In this document: one piece after another, positions 1 through 8,921 of the stretch
How positions within the stretch are numbered: position 1 is the stretch's first letter
Layout of the letters: every line of letters begins with the position of its first letter
From: Bifidobacterium aquikefiri
Lineage (GTDB): Bacteria > Actinomycetota > Actinomycetes > Actinomycetales > Bifidobacteriaceae
Direction of reading: 5' to 3'
NCBI RefSeq assembly: GCF_002259795.1
Contig: NZ_MWXA01000009.1
Span: 62,001 to 126,000, forward strand
DNA length: 64,000 bases
Position numbers and translations under genes: made by a program
Notes under the pieces: generated by a model
The model's input: only the letters and a program-made list of their open reading frames with translations
The model's database searches: none
Told to the model about the DNA's origin: nothing

Positions 1-186
1 CAGAATCTCATAAGCACAAGGCAGTTCTCTAATTCCCAGCCTGTGCACCCCATCGAAGTCGTCAATACCACTAGTGCTGTTATATCAAAGGTTGTTTCGA
101 CTTATTTGCCGAAGACCATATGATCCGCTTTGGCCTGGAGAAGGCCTTCATCTTATACGGCATTGTCAGAGCAGCAATCCATTGAC

Positions 187-1458
187 TCATACATGCTGCA
201 AATGGCTTGATGCGGTAACGCAGCTCTCGTCGTGGCCTGTGTCGAATGAGAATGTTGCTGTGGATTGAGTGGCGATCCCTGCCTGTTCCAATTCTTCGAT
301 GAACGCTTTCGCATATGCGTCGTTGCGGAAGCCTTGCAGCACGTCGAATGAAATGGTGTCTGCTGCGGCAGTCATGTTGACGGTCATTCCCTTGACATCG
401 CTGCTGTATAGATGCACGGAATCGATGTGGGTTGCGAAGTCATTGCATTGCATGCGTCCGACATAGCTCAGGACATAGGTGTTGATGATCAGATGATCGA
501 ACATGCTCATGAACTGTTGCTTCTGTGTGAAGGTTGGCAGACTGTCGAGCTTGTTGAACAGTTCTGTCTGCATGTTTAATGACTTGTTCACCATGTTTGG
601 CGAGCGTTGAGCGGCGATGAGCGAACGATATTCTTGAGATGTCTCATCTTGATCGGAGTGTGCGACCTGAGTCGAATATGGCAGGTAGAAGGATCCGGTG
701 CAGTTTCGACGCGTGTGCTCGAATCCTGCTGCTGCTCGCAGATCGACCGCCATGCTGCATACGATTGGTCTGGCAGTATTCGAATGCAACTTCCATATCG
801 CATGCGAAAGCATCATTGCTACCATGATCGCTGGCGTCGCCCCATGCTCCTTCGCATAGCGCACAAAATTGTTTTGATCTACTTGAATCTCCGTACATCG
901 GCAATCATTCGGCGTTGCTGTGGCTTCGGGAAGTTGAAAGCCGTCCGTAATTACAGGAATCAGCTTTCTCGAATCCACGGGACGCCGCAATGTACTGATT
1001 GGCTCCTGCGTCTCTGAGCTATCGGGGAATTCGTTGACGGTGTGGATGCCCTCCGCGCTGAAGCGAGTGTTGTATTTAAGCGAGCAGTAGTAGAACAGCA
1101 ATGTTTCCATGAATGGCTTGATTCCTCTGCCATCGCATAAAGCATGATGAAATGATATTCTGATGGCGTTCACGGTGAAGGTGACGTCAACCAGATGATA
1201 GTCAACCTGTGCTCCTCCCAATGGTCGAAGATCAAGGGTTTCAGTTGCCTTCATAGGAGCCTGGTCAGCGGCCAGATAGTAGTCTGCGCCTTTCAGCACC
1301 AGTTGTTGGGTCAGGTCCGGGAAGCGCCTAACGGTATGGTCCAGGGCGGTTTGCAGTGCCTTGCCGTCTACTCTATCTTTCATTCGTGCTTCCAACACAG
1401 TGCCCTTGTACCCTTGCGCCCTGTAGAGGAAGGATTGTCCTGAACGTATTTTTTTCAT
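187..1458 (-). CDS. Stand-alone condensation-fold acyltransferase
   Basis: The 423-residue product carries the HHxxxDG signature (HHALCDG, near residue 104) of the condensation / PapA / alcohol acetyltransferase superfamily. Members join an acyl donor to an alcohol or amine. No carrier, adenylation or thioesterase domain is attached, and no signal peptide or membrane segment is visible, so it should act alone in the cytosol. It is the last gene of a minus-strand run (membrane protein, efflux pump, this gene), 73 bases after the pump stop codon. The start has only a weak ribosome site. The substrate is unknown; making or modifying a molecule that the adjacent pump exports is an inference from position. 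The superfamily is clear, the reaction is not. Confidence 0.75.
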   Translation of the reverse strand: MKKIRSGQSFLYRAQGYKGTVLEARMKDRVDGKALQTALDHTVRRFPDLTQQLVLKGADYYLAADQAPMKATETLDLRPLGGAQVDYHLVDVTFTVNAIRISFHHALCDGRGIKPFMETLLFYYCSLKYNTRFSAEGIHTVNEFPDSSETQEPISTLRRPVDSRKLIPVITDGFQLPEATATPNDCRCTEIQVDQNNFVRYAKEHGATPAIMVAMMLSHAIWKLHSNTARPIVCSMAVDLRAAAGFEHTRRNCTGSFYLPYSTQVAHSDQDETSQEYRSLIAAQRSPNMVNKSLNMQTELFNKLDSLPTFTQKQQFMSMFDHLIINTYVLSYVGRMQCNDFATHIDSVHLYSSDVKGMTVNMTAAADTISFDVLQGFRNDAYAKAFIEELEQAGIATQSTATFSFDTGHDESCVTASSHLQHV

Positions 1459-1531
1459 GTGTTTATCGCTTTCATTTGACTTTCATGGCATGTGTTCGAC
1501 AATGATGTTTCTTCGATCGCGCTCTGCAATG

Positions 1532-3001
1532 TCAAGATGTGACCTGCTTGCCTGTGCTTTTTGTACGAAACGAGACAATTGCAATGACCAATCCAAGAAG
1601 AGACATGAGTATCATGCTCGCGAATATGATGGAGGTTCCCATGGCGCTTGGCGTTTCAGAAGCTTGTGAGGAAATTGCCGTGGCATGTGGACTTGTGCCG
1701 ACAAGCACGAACACAGAAACGGCAGGTATCAGCGTCCCTGCAATGCTGCGCAATGACATCATTAATGCGTTGGCTCCCGGCTGATACTGTTTCTTAACCG
1801 AGACAATGCCCCAGGTGAATGTCGGCATTATGGAGAGACCGGTTATCAGACAGTGGACGAAATAGATGACTGATACGTACCATATGGATGTCGAAACACC
1901 GAGAATGCCAAAACACAGCGAGCTCAGCGTGAGAGCGGACATGGAACCTATGACCACGGTCTTGGGGCCGAAGATGTCGAGCAGTTTGCCTCCGAGCGGG
2001 TTGGCGAGACCGAAGACGAGCAATCCCAGTATGAGAATCGCGTTGACCTGAGACGTGGAGAATCCCACGACTTGCAGCATGTACGCTCGGACTGCGAAGA
2101 ATCCAGCAGCAGCGATCATGGAAATTACGCCTACGAGGATGATGGAGGGAAGAAAACTCCGGTTTCTCAGTAGCTGAAAATTGATGAGAGGGCTTGCGCT
2201 ATTGCGTTGTCTGGCCCAGAATGCGATCAGCGCCATTGCCGAGAGCATGAGCGTTCCGGCTATTTGTGGATTTCGTAACCCAAAATATTCGACGTTGAGA
2301 ATGCAATATTGGATTCCAGCCAGACCTGCGCAGCACAATCCCAATGATGGAACATCAAGGAGCACGGGTTCCGTATCGAGCACGTCATCCATGATGTTCA
2401 TGCTGCAGAGCAGCACTGCAATGACGATGGCAAGCAATCCCCAGAACAGTGGCTTCCAACCCATGGATGCGGTCAGATTTTGTGTTATCAAGGTCGCTAT
2501 CAGCGTAGACACTGCCACGGAGAGTCCGAACATGCCCATGACAGTTCCCGATGCTGAGTTTGGAAACAGCGCCAGCAAAATCATCTGGCATATGGATAGC
2601 ATCAGTCCACACCCAATCGCCTGGACAATGAGCAAAACCATGAGCAGCGTGAAACTGGAAGCAAGTGCAGCCGTGGGCAGCCCGAGCACAAGGAAACTGA
2701 GACCACAGATGAACAGTAATCTGGTGCTGAATCTTCTCATCAGGAACACCGATGCAGGCACCATGCTGACAACTGCAAGTGAAAAACCGCTGATAAGCCA
2801 TCGCGTCTGTTCCAAATCAAAGCGTAGGTCAGATGTCGAAGGCGATATTGCGATCATGCTGGCATAGATGAAGGCGCAAATCATCGATGCGAAAAGCGTG
2901 AGAGCCACGATTTTGTGCTTCTTTGAGAAATTTATTCGTATCAACTTGACCCCTTGCCTTCCTGTGCGTAACTCATTCAAAAGCAAGGGTTCCCCGACCA
3001 T
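1532..3001 (-). CDS. MFS multidrug efflux transporter, DHA2 (14-TM) type
   Basis: This 489-residue protein has about 14 hydrophobic segments, an RRFSTRLLF loop between TM2 and TM3 and the long second half typical of the EmrB/QacA (DHA2) drug:proton antiporters. It should export a small molecule across the cytoplasmic membrane. It begins 17 bases after the preceding membrane-protein gene and is followed by the acyltransferase, so the three may be one transcript. No strong ribosome site precedes the ATG used here. A TTG at about 2944 with AAGGGG in front of it would remove 19 hydrophilic residues and is a real alternative. The substrate cannot be predicted. Confidence 0.88.
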   Translation of the reverse strand: MVGEPLLLNELRTGRQGVKLIRINFSKKHKIVALTLFASMICAFIYASMIAISPSTSDLRFDLEQTRWLISGFSLAVVSMVPASVFLMRRFSTRLLFICGLSFLVLGLPTAALASSFTLLMVLLIVQAIGCGLMLSICQMILLALFPNSASGTVMGMFGLSVAVSTLIATLITQNLTASMGWKPLFWGLLAIVIAVLLCSMNIMDDVLDTEPVLLDVPSLGLCCAGLAGIQYCILNVEYFGLRNPQIAGTLMLSAMALIAFWARQRNSASPLINFQLLRNRSFLPSIILVGVISMIAAAGFFAVRAYMLQVVGFSTSQVNAILILGLLVFGLANPLGGKLLDIFGPKTVVIGSMSALTLSSLCFGILGVSTSIWYVSVIYFVHCLITGLSIMPTFTWGIVSVKKQYQPGANALMMSLRSIAGTLIPAVSVFVLVGTSPHATAISSQASETPSAMGTSIIFASMILMSLLGLVIAIVSFRTKSTGKQVTS

Positions 3002-3018
3002 TCTTGTATTGGCGAGGT

Positions 3019-3717
3019 TTATTTCTTGCTTGATGAGATTTCTTCGAGGGCTTTCTGCCTGAATGCGTTTCCGGCATCCTTTTGGGCAAACATGATGCCT
3101 CCGGCAATGATGACGCCGAGTCCGAGTGCCATGCCGAACAGTCCTGAACTTTGATTGGCGTGCTGCGATTGGGTAGATTCCAAGAGCACGTTCTGCATGA
3201 CGACCACGGACAGGAGAGCGTCGGTGAAGGAGATGAGCTTGATTGCTGAGTCCATGGGGTTACGCTCTCTTCGTGAGACAACGAGTCCTCGAACAGCGAT
3301 GCCGATCTTGGTGACGGTGATGGTTGCCACGGTGATGGCTATGATCTGGTTATAGGATTTGGCCTTGTCATTCATGAACATGATGGCCGAGAACGCGGCA
3401 TATGAAACTCCAATGACCCCCAGCAGCAGTCCCGTCCTATGGTAGACGGTCATCTCGCTGGCGAGTCTGCTGAGTACATCGTCCACCCTGCGCAGGCTCT
3501 GGTGCTTTCGCACGATGATGAACCGTGAGACGCACAGGACGACGTAGTAAGCCGCGTTCACGATGAACAGCATGGAATTGGTCATGATGCCAAGGGCAAG
3601 CTTGACCAGTGCCATACCTATCCCACTCGCGACCGAAACCGTGGCGGCAAGTATCGACTTGTCTATGACGGCCATCGCTCGGTAGGTGTTCCATGCTGAT
3701 TGAATGTGACGTTTCAT
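3019..3717 (-). CDS. Hypothetical polytopic membrane protein
   Basis: A 232-residue protein with about five or six hydrophobic stretches and a charged central loop (ERNPMDSAIKL). The stretch ALGIMTNSMLFIVNAAYY faintly recalls the first helices of cation-diffusion facilitators, but the metal-binding Asp/His residues of that family are not there, so no function is assigned. The start at 3717 has an AAGGAAA site nine bases upstream; an upstream ATG at 3741 has none. It lies directly in front of the DHA2 pump and probably shares its transcript. Confidence 0.7.
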   Translation of the reverse strand: MKRHIQSAWNTYRAMAVIDKSILAATVSVASGIGMALVKLALGIMTNSMLFIVNAAYYVVLCVSRFIIVRKHQSLRRVDDVLSRLASEMTVYHRTGLLLGVIGVSYAAFSAIMFMNDKAKSYNQIIAITVATITVTKIGIAVRGLVVSRRERNPMDSAIKLISFTDALLSVVVMQNVLLESTQSQHANQSSGLFGMALGLGVIIAGGIMFAQKDAGNAFRQKALEEISSSKK

Positions 3718-3772
3718 GAACGGCTTTCCTTTGGCTTGCATTGGTGTGATGTGACCGTTCCATCAGAACGGT

Positions 3773-3859
3773 TCACTGGGGTGGCGTTTCCCGCGCCTTC
3801 CACAGGACGATTCCGACTGTTGCGCAGATGACGGTGATGATGGCGGTTGCTATTTTCAT
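3773..3859 (-). CDS. Small single-pass membrane protein (28 aa)
   Basis: A very short frame opens with ATG at 3859 behind a textbook site (AGGAGG, five bases upstream) and ends in TGA at 3773. The product starts MKIATAIITVICATVGIVLW and ends KARETPPQ: one hydrophobic helix followed by a short, basic then proline-rich tail. It lies between two membrane-protein genes on the same strand, 41 bases before the next start. The ribosome site, the clean hydrophobic helix and the position argue for a real gene. Its role is unknown; it could be a helper subunit of a neighbouring membrane protein. Confidence 0.55.
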   Translation of the reverse strand: MKIATAIITVICATVGIVLWKARETPPQ

Positions 3860-3904
3860 GGTATTTCCTCCTGGTTATTGTTCTTGGTTGTTGTTTGTTA
3901 TTGT

Positions 3905-4471
3905 TCAGTGAATCAGGCGGGCAGCCTGTTCACCAGTCTGGAAAACTTGTTCTTGTTCCTGTTCAATGAGAGGATTGAGTTGGGCCGTTCGCGATGCCCT
4001 GATGCCGAAGTAGGCGATCGCACCACCAGCCCATGCCACGAGTCCTATCGCTCCGACGATGATGGGGAACGCTCCCAGAGCCCCCATGAAGAGGGACACT
4101 GCGAGGAAGACTGCACCAATGATGCCAAGCACCACTGCGATGCTGGTTGCGATGCTCCTCTTGGAGCGTTCCATACGAGCGATCGAATCCAGGGAGTAGT
4201 CGGCCTTGCGCTGCAATTCCTGGAGCAGAGGCTTGTTCTTGATTCTGCGATCGCGTCTGAAACTCAACGTGGTCATGTTCGAACGTATCGCTGGGAGCAG
4301 GGGAAGCGGCCTGATTGGGGGACGAACCTCCGAGCTTTCAAGGTTCCATCCGAAATTGCGGTATGCATCACGGTAGAGAGGCTCCAACTGCAGTGGCGCA
4401 CGGACCTTGGTATATTCGTATCCTGCGTAGCTAGTTTGCTGAAGATTGTTTGCTGATGTTGCGTTGCTCAT
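3905..4471 (-). CDS. Hypothetical two-TM membrane protein
   Basis: A 188-residue protein with a polar N-terminal half of about 110 residues, two closely spaced hydrophobic helices (about 108-155) joined by a glycine-rich turn, and a short charged tail. I recognise no family. The start has a good site (AGGAG, seven bases upstream). It is divergent from the two-component operon across about 160 bases that contain the candidate response-regulator dyad at 4591-4608, so it may belong to that regulon. It heads the minus-strand run of membrane genes toward 3.0 kb. Confidence 0.7.
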   Translation of the reverse strand: MSNATSANNLQQTSYAGYEYTKVRAPLQLEPLYRDAYRNFGWNLESSEVRPPIRPLPLLPAIRSNMTTLSFRRDRRIKNKPLLQELQRKADYSLDSIARMERSKRSIATSIAVVLGIIGAVFLAVSLFMGALGAFPIIVGAIGLVAWAGGAIAYFGIRASRTAQLNPLIEQEQEQVFQTGEQAARLIH

Positions 4472-4590
4472 GTCGTGCTCCTAGGTTGTGGTCGCAATGT
4501 GTCTGCCGGATGATTTCACTCATCTGCGGCTTGTATGATTATCTTCATCCAACTTGCGGGAAAATGAATCATCTGTGTGAACCGAGTCCA

Positions 4591-4608
4591 CTACTGCAAT
4601 CGCAGTAG
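4591..4608. promoter_or_regulatory. Candidate response-regulator operator, copy 1
   Basis: CTACTGCAATCGCAGTAG is a perfect 7-bp dyad around AATC. It lies between the divergent hypothetical membrane gene and the histidine kinase. A second 18-mer, CTACTGCATCTGGAGTAG, stands before the ABC transporter of the same locus (6666-6683). NarL/LuxR-type regulators bind dyads of this size, so this is a likely site for the regulator encoded at 5837. Confidence 0.55.
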
Positions 4609-4630
4609 AGGCACGTTGAACATTCACACC

Positions 4631-5833
4631 ATGAGAGAAGGGAAGCAATCCTTGCAGAACGGCATGAGTCGCAGCAGTCACGAACGAGCTCCGATGTGGC
4701 GGCTGACGCCACGAATCGTAGAAGTGTCGCTGGTGGTGGTCATCCTGCTGGCGGGTCTTGTCGATTTTTACACGCTCGCCTCTTCGCATGGCCCATGGCA
4801 GGCGTATGCAGCGCCCTCCATTTTGCTTCTTGGCGTGACCATCGGCTACCGATTCCCCTGGGTTGGTCTGGCATTGATTGCCATCGTCCCCTTCATCACT
4901 CTGCTCTCAAACGTTGACGCGGTCGCAGCATGGTCCATGGTGTGCTTCGCCGGCTTCCTGCTGACCTTGCGCGGGCTGCCCACCCTTTCAGTCGCACCTT
5001 TGCTTGCGTTGAGCGTTTTCGTTTCCGCTGGCCTGTCGATTGGTACCATAGACGTTTCCATCGATCCAAGCCCTTCAATATTCGCCTTCGCTGCCGCCAT
5101 GGGTGCGGTAATCGGCGGTTCCATCCGGGGCAATGAACAATATCATCGCGAAGTGCAGCTGAGGATCCAGCAAGAGCAGACAGCGCGTAGAGCGGCCGTG
5201 GACCGTAGCATCGCCCAGGAACGATTGCGCATCGCTCGAGACCTGCACGACAGCGTGGGGCATCAGATTGCCATGGTCAACATGCATCTGGGCGCTGCGG
5301 AAGTCTCACTGCCACCCGATGAGCGCACAGTCCGTGCAAGCCTTCAATCCGCTCGCGAATCAGTGAAGGAAGTACTCAAGGAAACGCAACAGATACTTGC
5401 AATCCTCAATGTCGGACGCGACGAACAGCAGCTCGAGGCAACCCCTGGCCATGAGCTCATCACCCATCTCATCGAGTCATATCGCACTGGCGGCTTGAGC
5501 ATCGAAAGCCATGTTGAAAGTCTGGGAGAAGACGTTGACCCGCAGGTCAGCATCGCCGCGTATCGCATCGTCCAGGAGGCATTGACGAACGCTCACCGCT
5601 ATGGCGATGGCATAGCCTCCATCACCGTGAAGCGCGATGTTCAGAAAAACCGCGTATATATGGAAATCATCAACGGATACGGTTCACGCAACAGATCCTC
5701 GGAACCCGGAGGAGGAAACGGACTGGTCGGAATGCGAGAGCGAGCCGAATCGGTCGGCGGATCATTGCAAATCCACTCCGAACCGCCATTGTTCAGAATA
5801 GTCGCGTCCCTGCCACTGTCAGGAAGGAAATGA
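4631..5833 (+). CDS. Sensor histidine kinase, NarL/DesK (HisKA_3) type
   Basis: The N-terminal part has about five hydrophobic helices (residues 30-165 of the product), then a coiled linker, the phosphoacceptor box (RDLHDSVGHQ, His about 206) and a GHKL ATPase domain with an N box and GNGLVGMRERA as the G box. It should autophosphorylate and pass phosphate to the regulator encoded three bases downstream. The membrane part has no sizeable extracellular domain, as in kinases that sense membrane stress or work with a transporter. The start is uncertain: GTG 4577 lies ahead of the dyad at 4591, and ATGs at 4631, 4664 and 4694 all lack a good ribosome site. 4631 is chosen because it leaves the dyad upstream. 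Confidence 0.9.
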   Translation: MREGKQSLQNGMSRSSHERAPMWRLTPRIVEVSLVVVILLAGLVDFYTLASSHGPWQAYAAPSILLLGVTIGYRFPWVGLALIAIVPFITLLSNVDAVAAWSMVCFAGFLLTLRGLPTLSVAPLLALSVFVSAGLSIGTIDVSIDPSPSIFAFAAAMGAVIGGSIRGNEQYHREVQLRIQQEQTARRAAVDRSIAQERLRIARDLHDSVGHQIAMVNMHLGAAEVSLPPDERTVRASLQSARESVKEVLKETQQILAILNVGRDEQQLEATPGHELITHLIESYRTGGLSIESHVESLGEDVDPQVSIAAYRIVQEALTNAHRYGDGIASITVKRDVQKNRVYMEIINGYGSRNRSSEPGGGNGLVGMRERAESVGGSLQIHSEPPLFRIVASLPLSGRK

Positions 5834-5836
5834 ACC

Positions 5837-6505
5837 ATGGTGCGAGTCATGCTGGTCGATGACCAGGAAATGCTGCGTGCAGGTCTGCGCGTCATCCTCA
5901 ATGCAAACAAGGAGATAGAGATCGTCGCCGAGGCAAGTGACGGAATAGGCGCACTGAGCACGTTGACGAACACCGCGGTGGACGTGATACTGATGGACTT
6001 GAACATGCCAGGCATCGACGGCGTCGAGACCACACGGAGAATACGGCAGAATCCACAATATGCGAACATACGCATCCTGGTACTCACTACCTTTGACGGT
6101 GACGAAAACGTTCTCGCAGCATTGAAGGCAGGAGCCGACGGATTCCTCGGCAAGGCGGCCAGCCCTACGGAGTTGGCTGACGGCATCCTGCGAAGCGCAC
6201 AAGGGGAACATGCCCTGTCACCACGAGCCTTGAACGCAGTGGTCAACAACACCAAGAATCCCAAACCCGCGATCGCAGACCCCGATAGAGCCGCCCTATT
6301 CAAACTGCTGACACCTCGTGAATTGGAGATCGTGCAACTCATCGTCAATGGCCTCGACAATGCACAGATCAGCCGAAAGATCTTCATCTCACCCTTCACC
6401 GTGAAGACTCATGCCAACCGCACCATGATGAAAGTCAATGCCAGGGACAGGGCACAACTCGTCTCATATGCCATCCAAGCCGGAATATTGCCCAACGGGA
6501 TATGA
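5837..6505 (+). CDS. DNA-binding response regulator, NarL/LuxR family
   Basis: 222 residues: a receiver domain (acidic pocket DDQ at 8-10, phosphoacceptor Asp54 in ILMDLNMPG, Lys near 107) and a C-terminal LuxR-type helix-turn-helix (about 153-215, starting LTPRELEIV). It is the cognate partner of the kinase ending three bases upstream. The related dyads at 4591-4608 and 6666-6683, upstream of its own operon and of the ABC transporter genes, are the predicted binding sites, which would make the circuit autoregulated. Confidence 0.93.
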   Translation: MVRVMLVDDQEMLRAGLRVILNANKEIEIVAEASDGIGALSTLTNTAVDVILMDLNMPGIDGVETTRRIRQNPQYANIRILVLTTFDGDENVLAALKAGADGFLGKAASPTELADGILRSAQGEHALSPRALNAVVNNTKNPKPAIADPDRAALFKLLTPRELEIVQLIVNGLDNAQISRKIFISPFTVKTHANRTMMKVNARDRAQLVSYAIQAGILPNGI

Positions 6506-6665
6506 ATGCGCCGTGTTATGAGACCGCTGCATATGCAAACCGCATTGCGTGCATGAACGGGCAGTGCGCCAAGTCTTTCGTTTCGAATTGCATGGAGCCA
6601 ATCATGTTCCACGAACCTTGAGGGTCTGAGCGGAAATGCTTGCACAACAGGATGAATCGCGAAAA

Positions 6666-6683
6666 CTACTGCATCTGGAGTAG
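6666..6683. promoter_or_regulatory. Candidate response-regulator operator, copy 2
   Basis: CTACTGCATCTGGAGTAG lies about 40-55 bases before the ABC transporter start. Its first eight and last four bases (CTACTGCA, GTAG) match copy 1 at 4591-4608, with the same 18-base length and inverted-repeat arms (one mismatch). The repetition before both operons of the locus is the main argument that it is a regulatory site. Confidence 0.55.
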
Positions 6684-6739
6684 GAAGGCAGGTCCATCCG
6701 TACGATTCATATCGTTGCTGCATGTTCCAGAATCGACAT

Positions 6740-7648
6740 ATGCACATTACAGCACAGAACCTCAGCAAACACTATGGCAAGAAACTCGTCGTCGATAACG
6801 CAAGCTTCACCGTGCACGACGGGAAGGTCACAGGATTCCTCGGTCCGAACGGCGCGGGGAAATCCACCACGATGCGCATGCTTCTCGGCTTGCATCGACC
6901 TGACGGCGGCAATGTCCTCTTTGACGGTAAGCCACTCACCTCCTTTGACAACCCCCTGCAGATAGTCGGCAGCCTCTTGGACGCGAAGGCCTTCAATCCA
7001 CGTAACACTCCACACCAATATCTTCTCGCCCAGGCAGCCACCCACGGGCTTGGTGAAAGCCGGGTCAAAGCCATTCTGCGTCTTACAGGGCTATCCAAGG
7101 TCGCCGACAAGGAAATCGGCGGATTCTCTCTAGGCATGTCGCAACGCCTAGGCATGGCGAACGCACTGCTCGCAGACCCCCAGGTACTCATCCTTGACGA
7201 GCCGATCAACGGCCTGGACCCCGAAGGCGTGCGATGGGTGCGAGAAACATTGAAAACGCTCGCATCCGAAGGACGAACCATTCTGATTTCAAGCCATCTG
7301 ATGGCAGAAATGGCACAGACAGCCGACCACATCATCGTCATCGGCAAAGGCAGGATTCTTGCCGACGCCCCCGTCGATGAAATCATATCCGGGAAAGGCT
7401 TCATCCGAGTGCGCAGCCCCCAAATGCCCGAATTGCTGGAACTGCTCGCAAGTCGCGGAATCCAGGCGCAATCTCGCGAACATGACTGCGCCATAATCGC
7501 AGGAGTGAAGATAGAGGAAGTTGGCCGCATCGCAGCCGCACACCGATTCATCCTATTCGAACTGGCACCAATCGCGTCATCACTCGAAGACGCATACCTC
7601 AACCTGACAGCAGACGCCGTCGAATACAAGAGCGGAGCAACCGCATGA
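6740..7648 (+). CDS. ABC transporter ATP-binding protein, BcrA/drug-export type
   Basis: A 302-residue ATPase with Walker A (GPNGAGKST, about residues 36-44), Q-loop, signature (SLGMSQRLG) and Walker B (LILDEPINGLD), followed by the C-terminal extension of BcrA/NatA-like export ATPases. It overlaps the permease gene by four bases (ATGA), so the two form one transporter. Kinase, regulator and BcrAB-like exporter together are the usual layout for response to a membrane-active antibiotic, though the substrate is inferred from layout only. ATG 6740 matches where family members usually begin; an in-frame ATG at 6722 adds six residues. Neither has a clear ribosome site. Confidence 0.92.
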   Translation: MHITAQNLSKHYGKKLVVDNASFTVHDGKVTGFLGPNGAGKSTTMRMLLGLHRPDGGNVLFDGKPLTSFDNPLQIVGSLLDAKAFNPRNTPHQYLLAQAATHGLGESRVKAILRLTGLSKVADKEIGGFSLGMSQRLGMANALLADPQVLILDEPINGLDPEGVRWVRETLKTLASEGRTILISSHLMAEMAQTADHIIVIGKGRILADAPVDEIISGKGFIRVRSPQMPELLELLASRGIQAQSREHDCAIIAGVKIEEVGRIAAAHRFILFELAPIASSLEDAYLNLTADAVEYKSGATA

Positions 7649-8517
7649 GCATCTCAATAGCAACCTCACCCAAGACAACATCGCATCTTGGAACGACAAC
7701 CATACTGCCGCTCGTAGGCCATACTCGCCTCACCTGGCAAGGTCTCATAACAAGCGAGTGGATTAAAATGCGCACCAGAGTCTCAACGTATTGGCTGGGC
7801 GGCATCGGCATCATCATGATGATCGCCATGGCAGTCACCTCCGCCATCCAATCCATAGGTGGAAACGTCAGCGCATCATCCGTCATGACCATGGCGACAG
7901 GTGGCGTGGTTGGCGCTCAATTCTGCGCCATGCTCCTCGGCGTGTTCGCCATATCCGACGAATACCACACCGGACAGATACGCACCACCTTCAATGCAGT
8001 CCCAAAACGAATCCCTGTTCTTGCCGCAAAGGCCACCACCGTTGCAATTGCAAGCTTCATTCTCACATTCGCCTCAATCACCGTTTCGCTGATCGTCGCA
8101 CATATATTGAGTGGTCGAGGCCTCTCCTTCGGCTACTTCACGCTTGACATTCTGCGCATGTACATAGGAGCCCCGCTCTACATGGCCTTCATCACCATAA
8201 TCTCGCTCATGGTAGGAGCGGTGATACGAAAGAGCACAGGATCCATATCGGTGATCCTGCTCATCCTCTGGGCCCTGCCAGGCTCGGCAGTGATGCTTCC
8301 AGCATCAATCGCCGGCATAGTCGCCGCATTCATGCCATCCACGGTAGGCTCGGCACTCTATGGATCATCTTCAGGTGGCAGCGATCAGGTTTTCAGTGCC
8401 ATCACACCCCAAAGCTCAATAACCCTTGCCCCCTGGCTCGCATTCATCATACTCATTGCCTATGCCGCGATATTTGCTGCCATTGCCATACAAGTCACCA
8501 AGCGAAGAGACGTCTGA
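7645..8517 (+). CDS. ABC transporter permease, ABC-2 type
   Basis: A 290-residue protein with six hydrophobic segments. The pattern is that of ABC-2 permeases of bacitracin or lantibiotic self-protection exporters: a cytoplasmic N-terminus ending in WIKMRTR, then TM1 and a long soluble loop (SDEYHTGQIRTTFNAVPKR) before TM3. It is translationally coupled to the ATPase gene by ATGA. No terminator follows closely; the first strong one is at 8891. Confidence 0.88.
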   Translation: MSISIATSPKTTSHLGTTTILPLVGHTRLTWQGLITSEWIKMRTRVSTYWLGGIGIIMMIAMAVTSAIQSIGGNVSASSVMTMATGGVVGAQFCAMLLGVFAISDEYHTGQIRTTFNAVPKRIPVLAAKATTVAIASFILTFASITVSLIVAHILSGRGLSFGYFTLDILRMYIGAPLYMAFITIISLMVGAVIRKSTGSISVILLILWALPGSAVMLPASIAGIVAAFMPSTVGSALYGSSSGGSDQVFSAITPQSSITLAPWLAFIILIAYAAIFAAIAIQVTKRRDV

Positions 8518-8890
8518 GCATGACTGAATACCTGAATGTGCCATGGAGACATTGCAATGCACAGACTACTCCAGGCAACGAAATGCCTCTACCTGACCAT
8601 ACGGTCGCTCGACCCCACCGGCAAGGGCCAGGTACGATGGGTCACACGATGGAAACCCGCCTTAAACGCATTCGCGTTTCCCCTTCGCCGACCGCTGGCC
8701 AGACGGCAGGGAACAATAATGAAAACCACCAGTTACACACTTAACGAGATAGACCCGATGGATGCAGTACAAATATTTCAATTTTGAAGTGGCAATTGGA
8801 GTGGCAACGAAAAATTAGTATCCACAAAGGCTTATGATATCGACATATTTTGGGGGTAATAGTCAATTCCTGGCAGCTCCACGAATATAG

Positions 8891-8921
8891 AAAAGGTCAC
8901 TCCGATTGGAGTGACCTTTTT
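8891..8921. terminator. Bidirectional rho-independent terminator
   Basis: GGTCACTCC, loop GATT, GGAGTGACC form a perfect 9-bp stem. It is flanked by AAAA on the left and TTTTT on the right, so it can work in both directions. It lies 370 bases past the ABC permease with no gene close on either side, and may instead have ended a lost RNA gene or integrated element. Confidence 0.85.

Noticed and set aside
2181-2867. 228-codon plus-strand frame inside the DHA2 pump gene
   Set aside because: Antisense to a clear 14-TM transporter; composition is a mirror of its hydrophobic codons.
8536-8787. 83-codon frame after the ABC permease
   Set aside because: No ribosome site, no domain-like composition and a competing frame of equal quality at 8520; read as non-coding.
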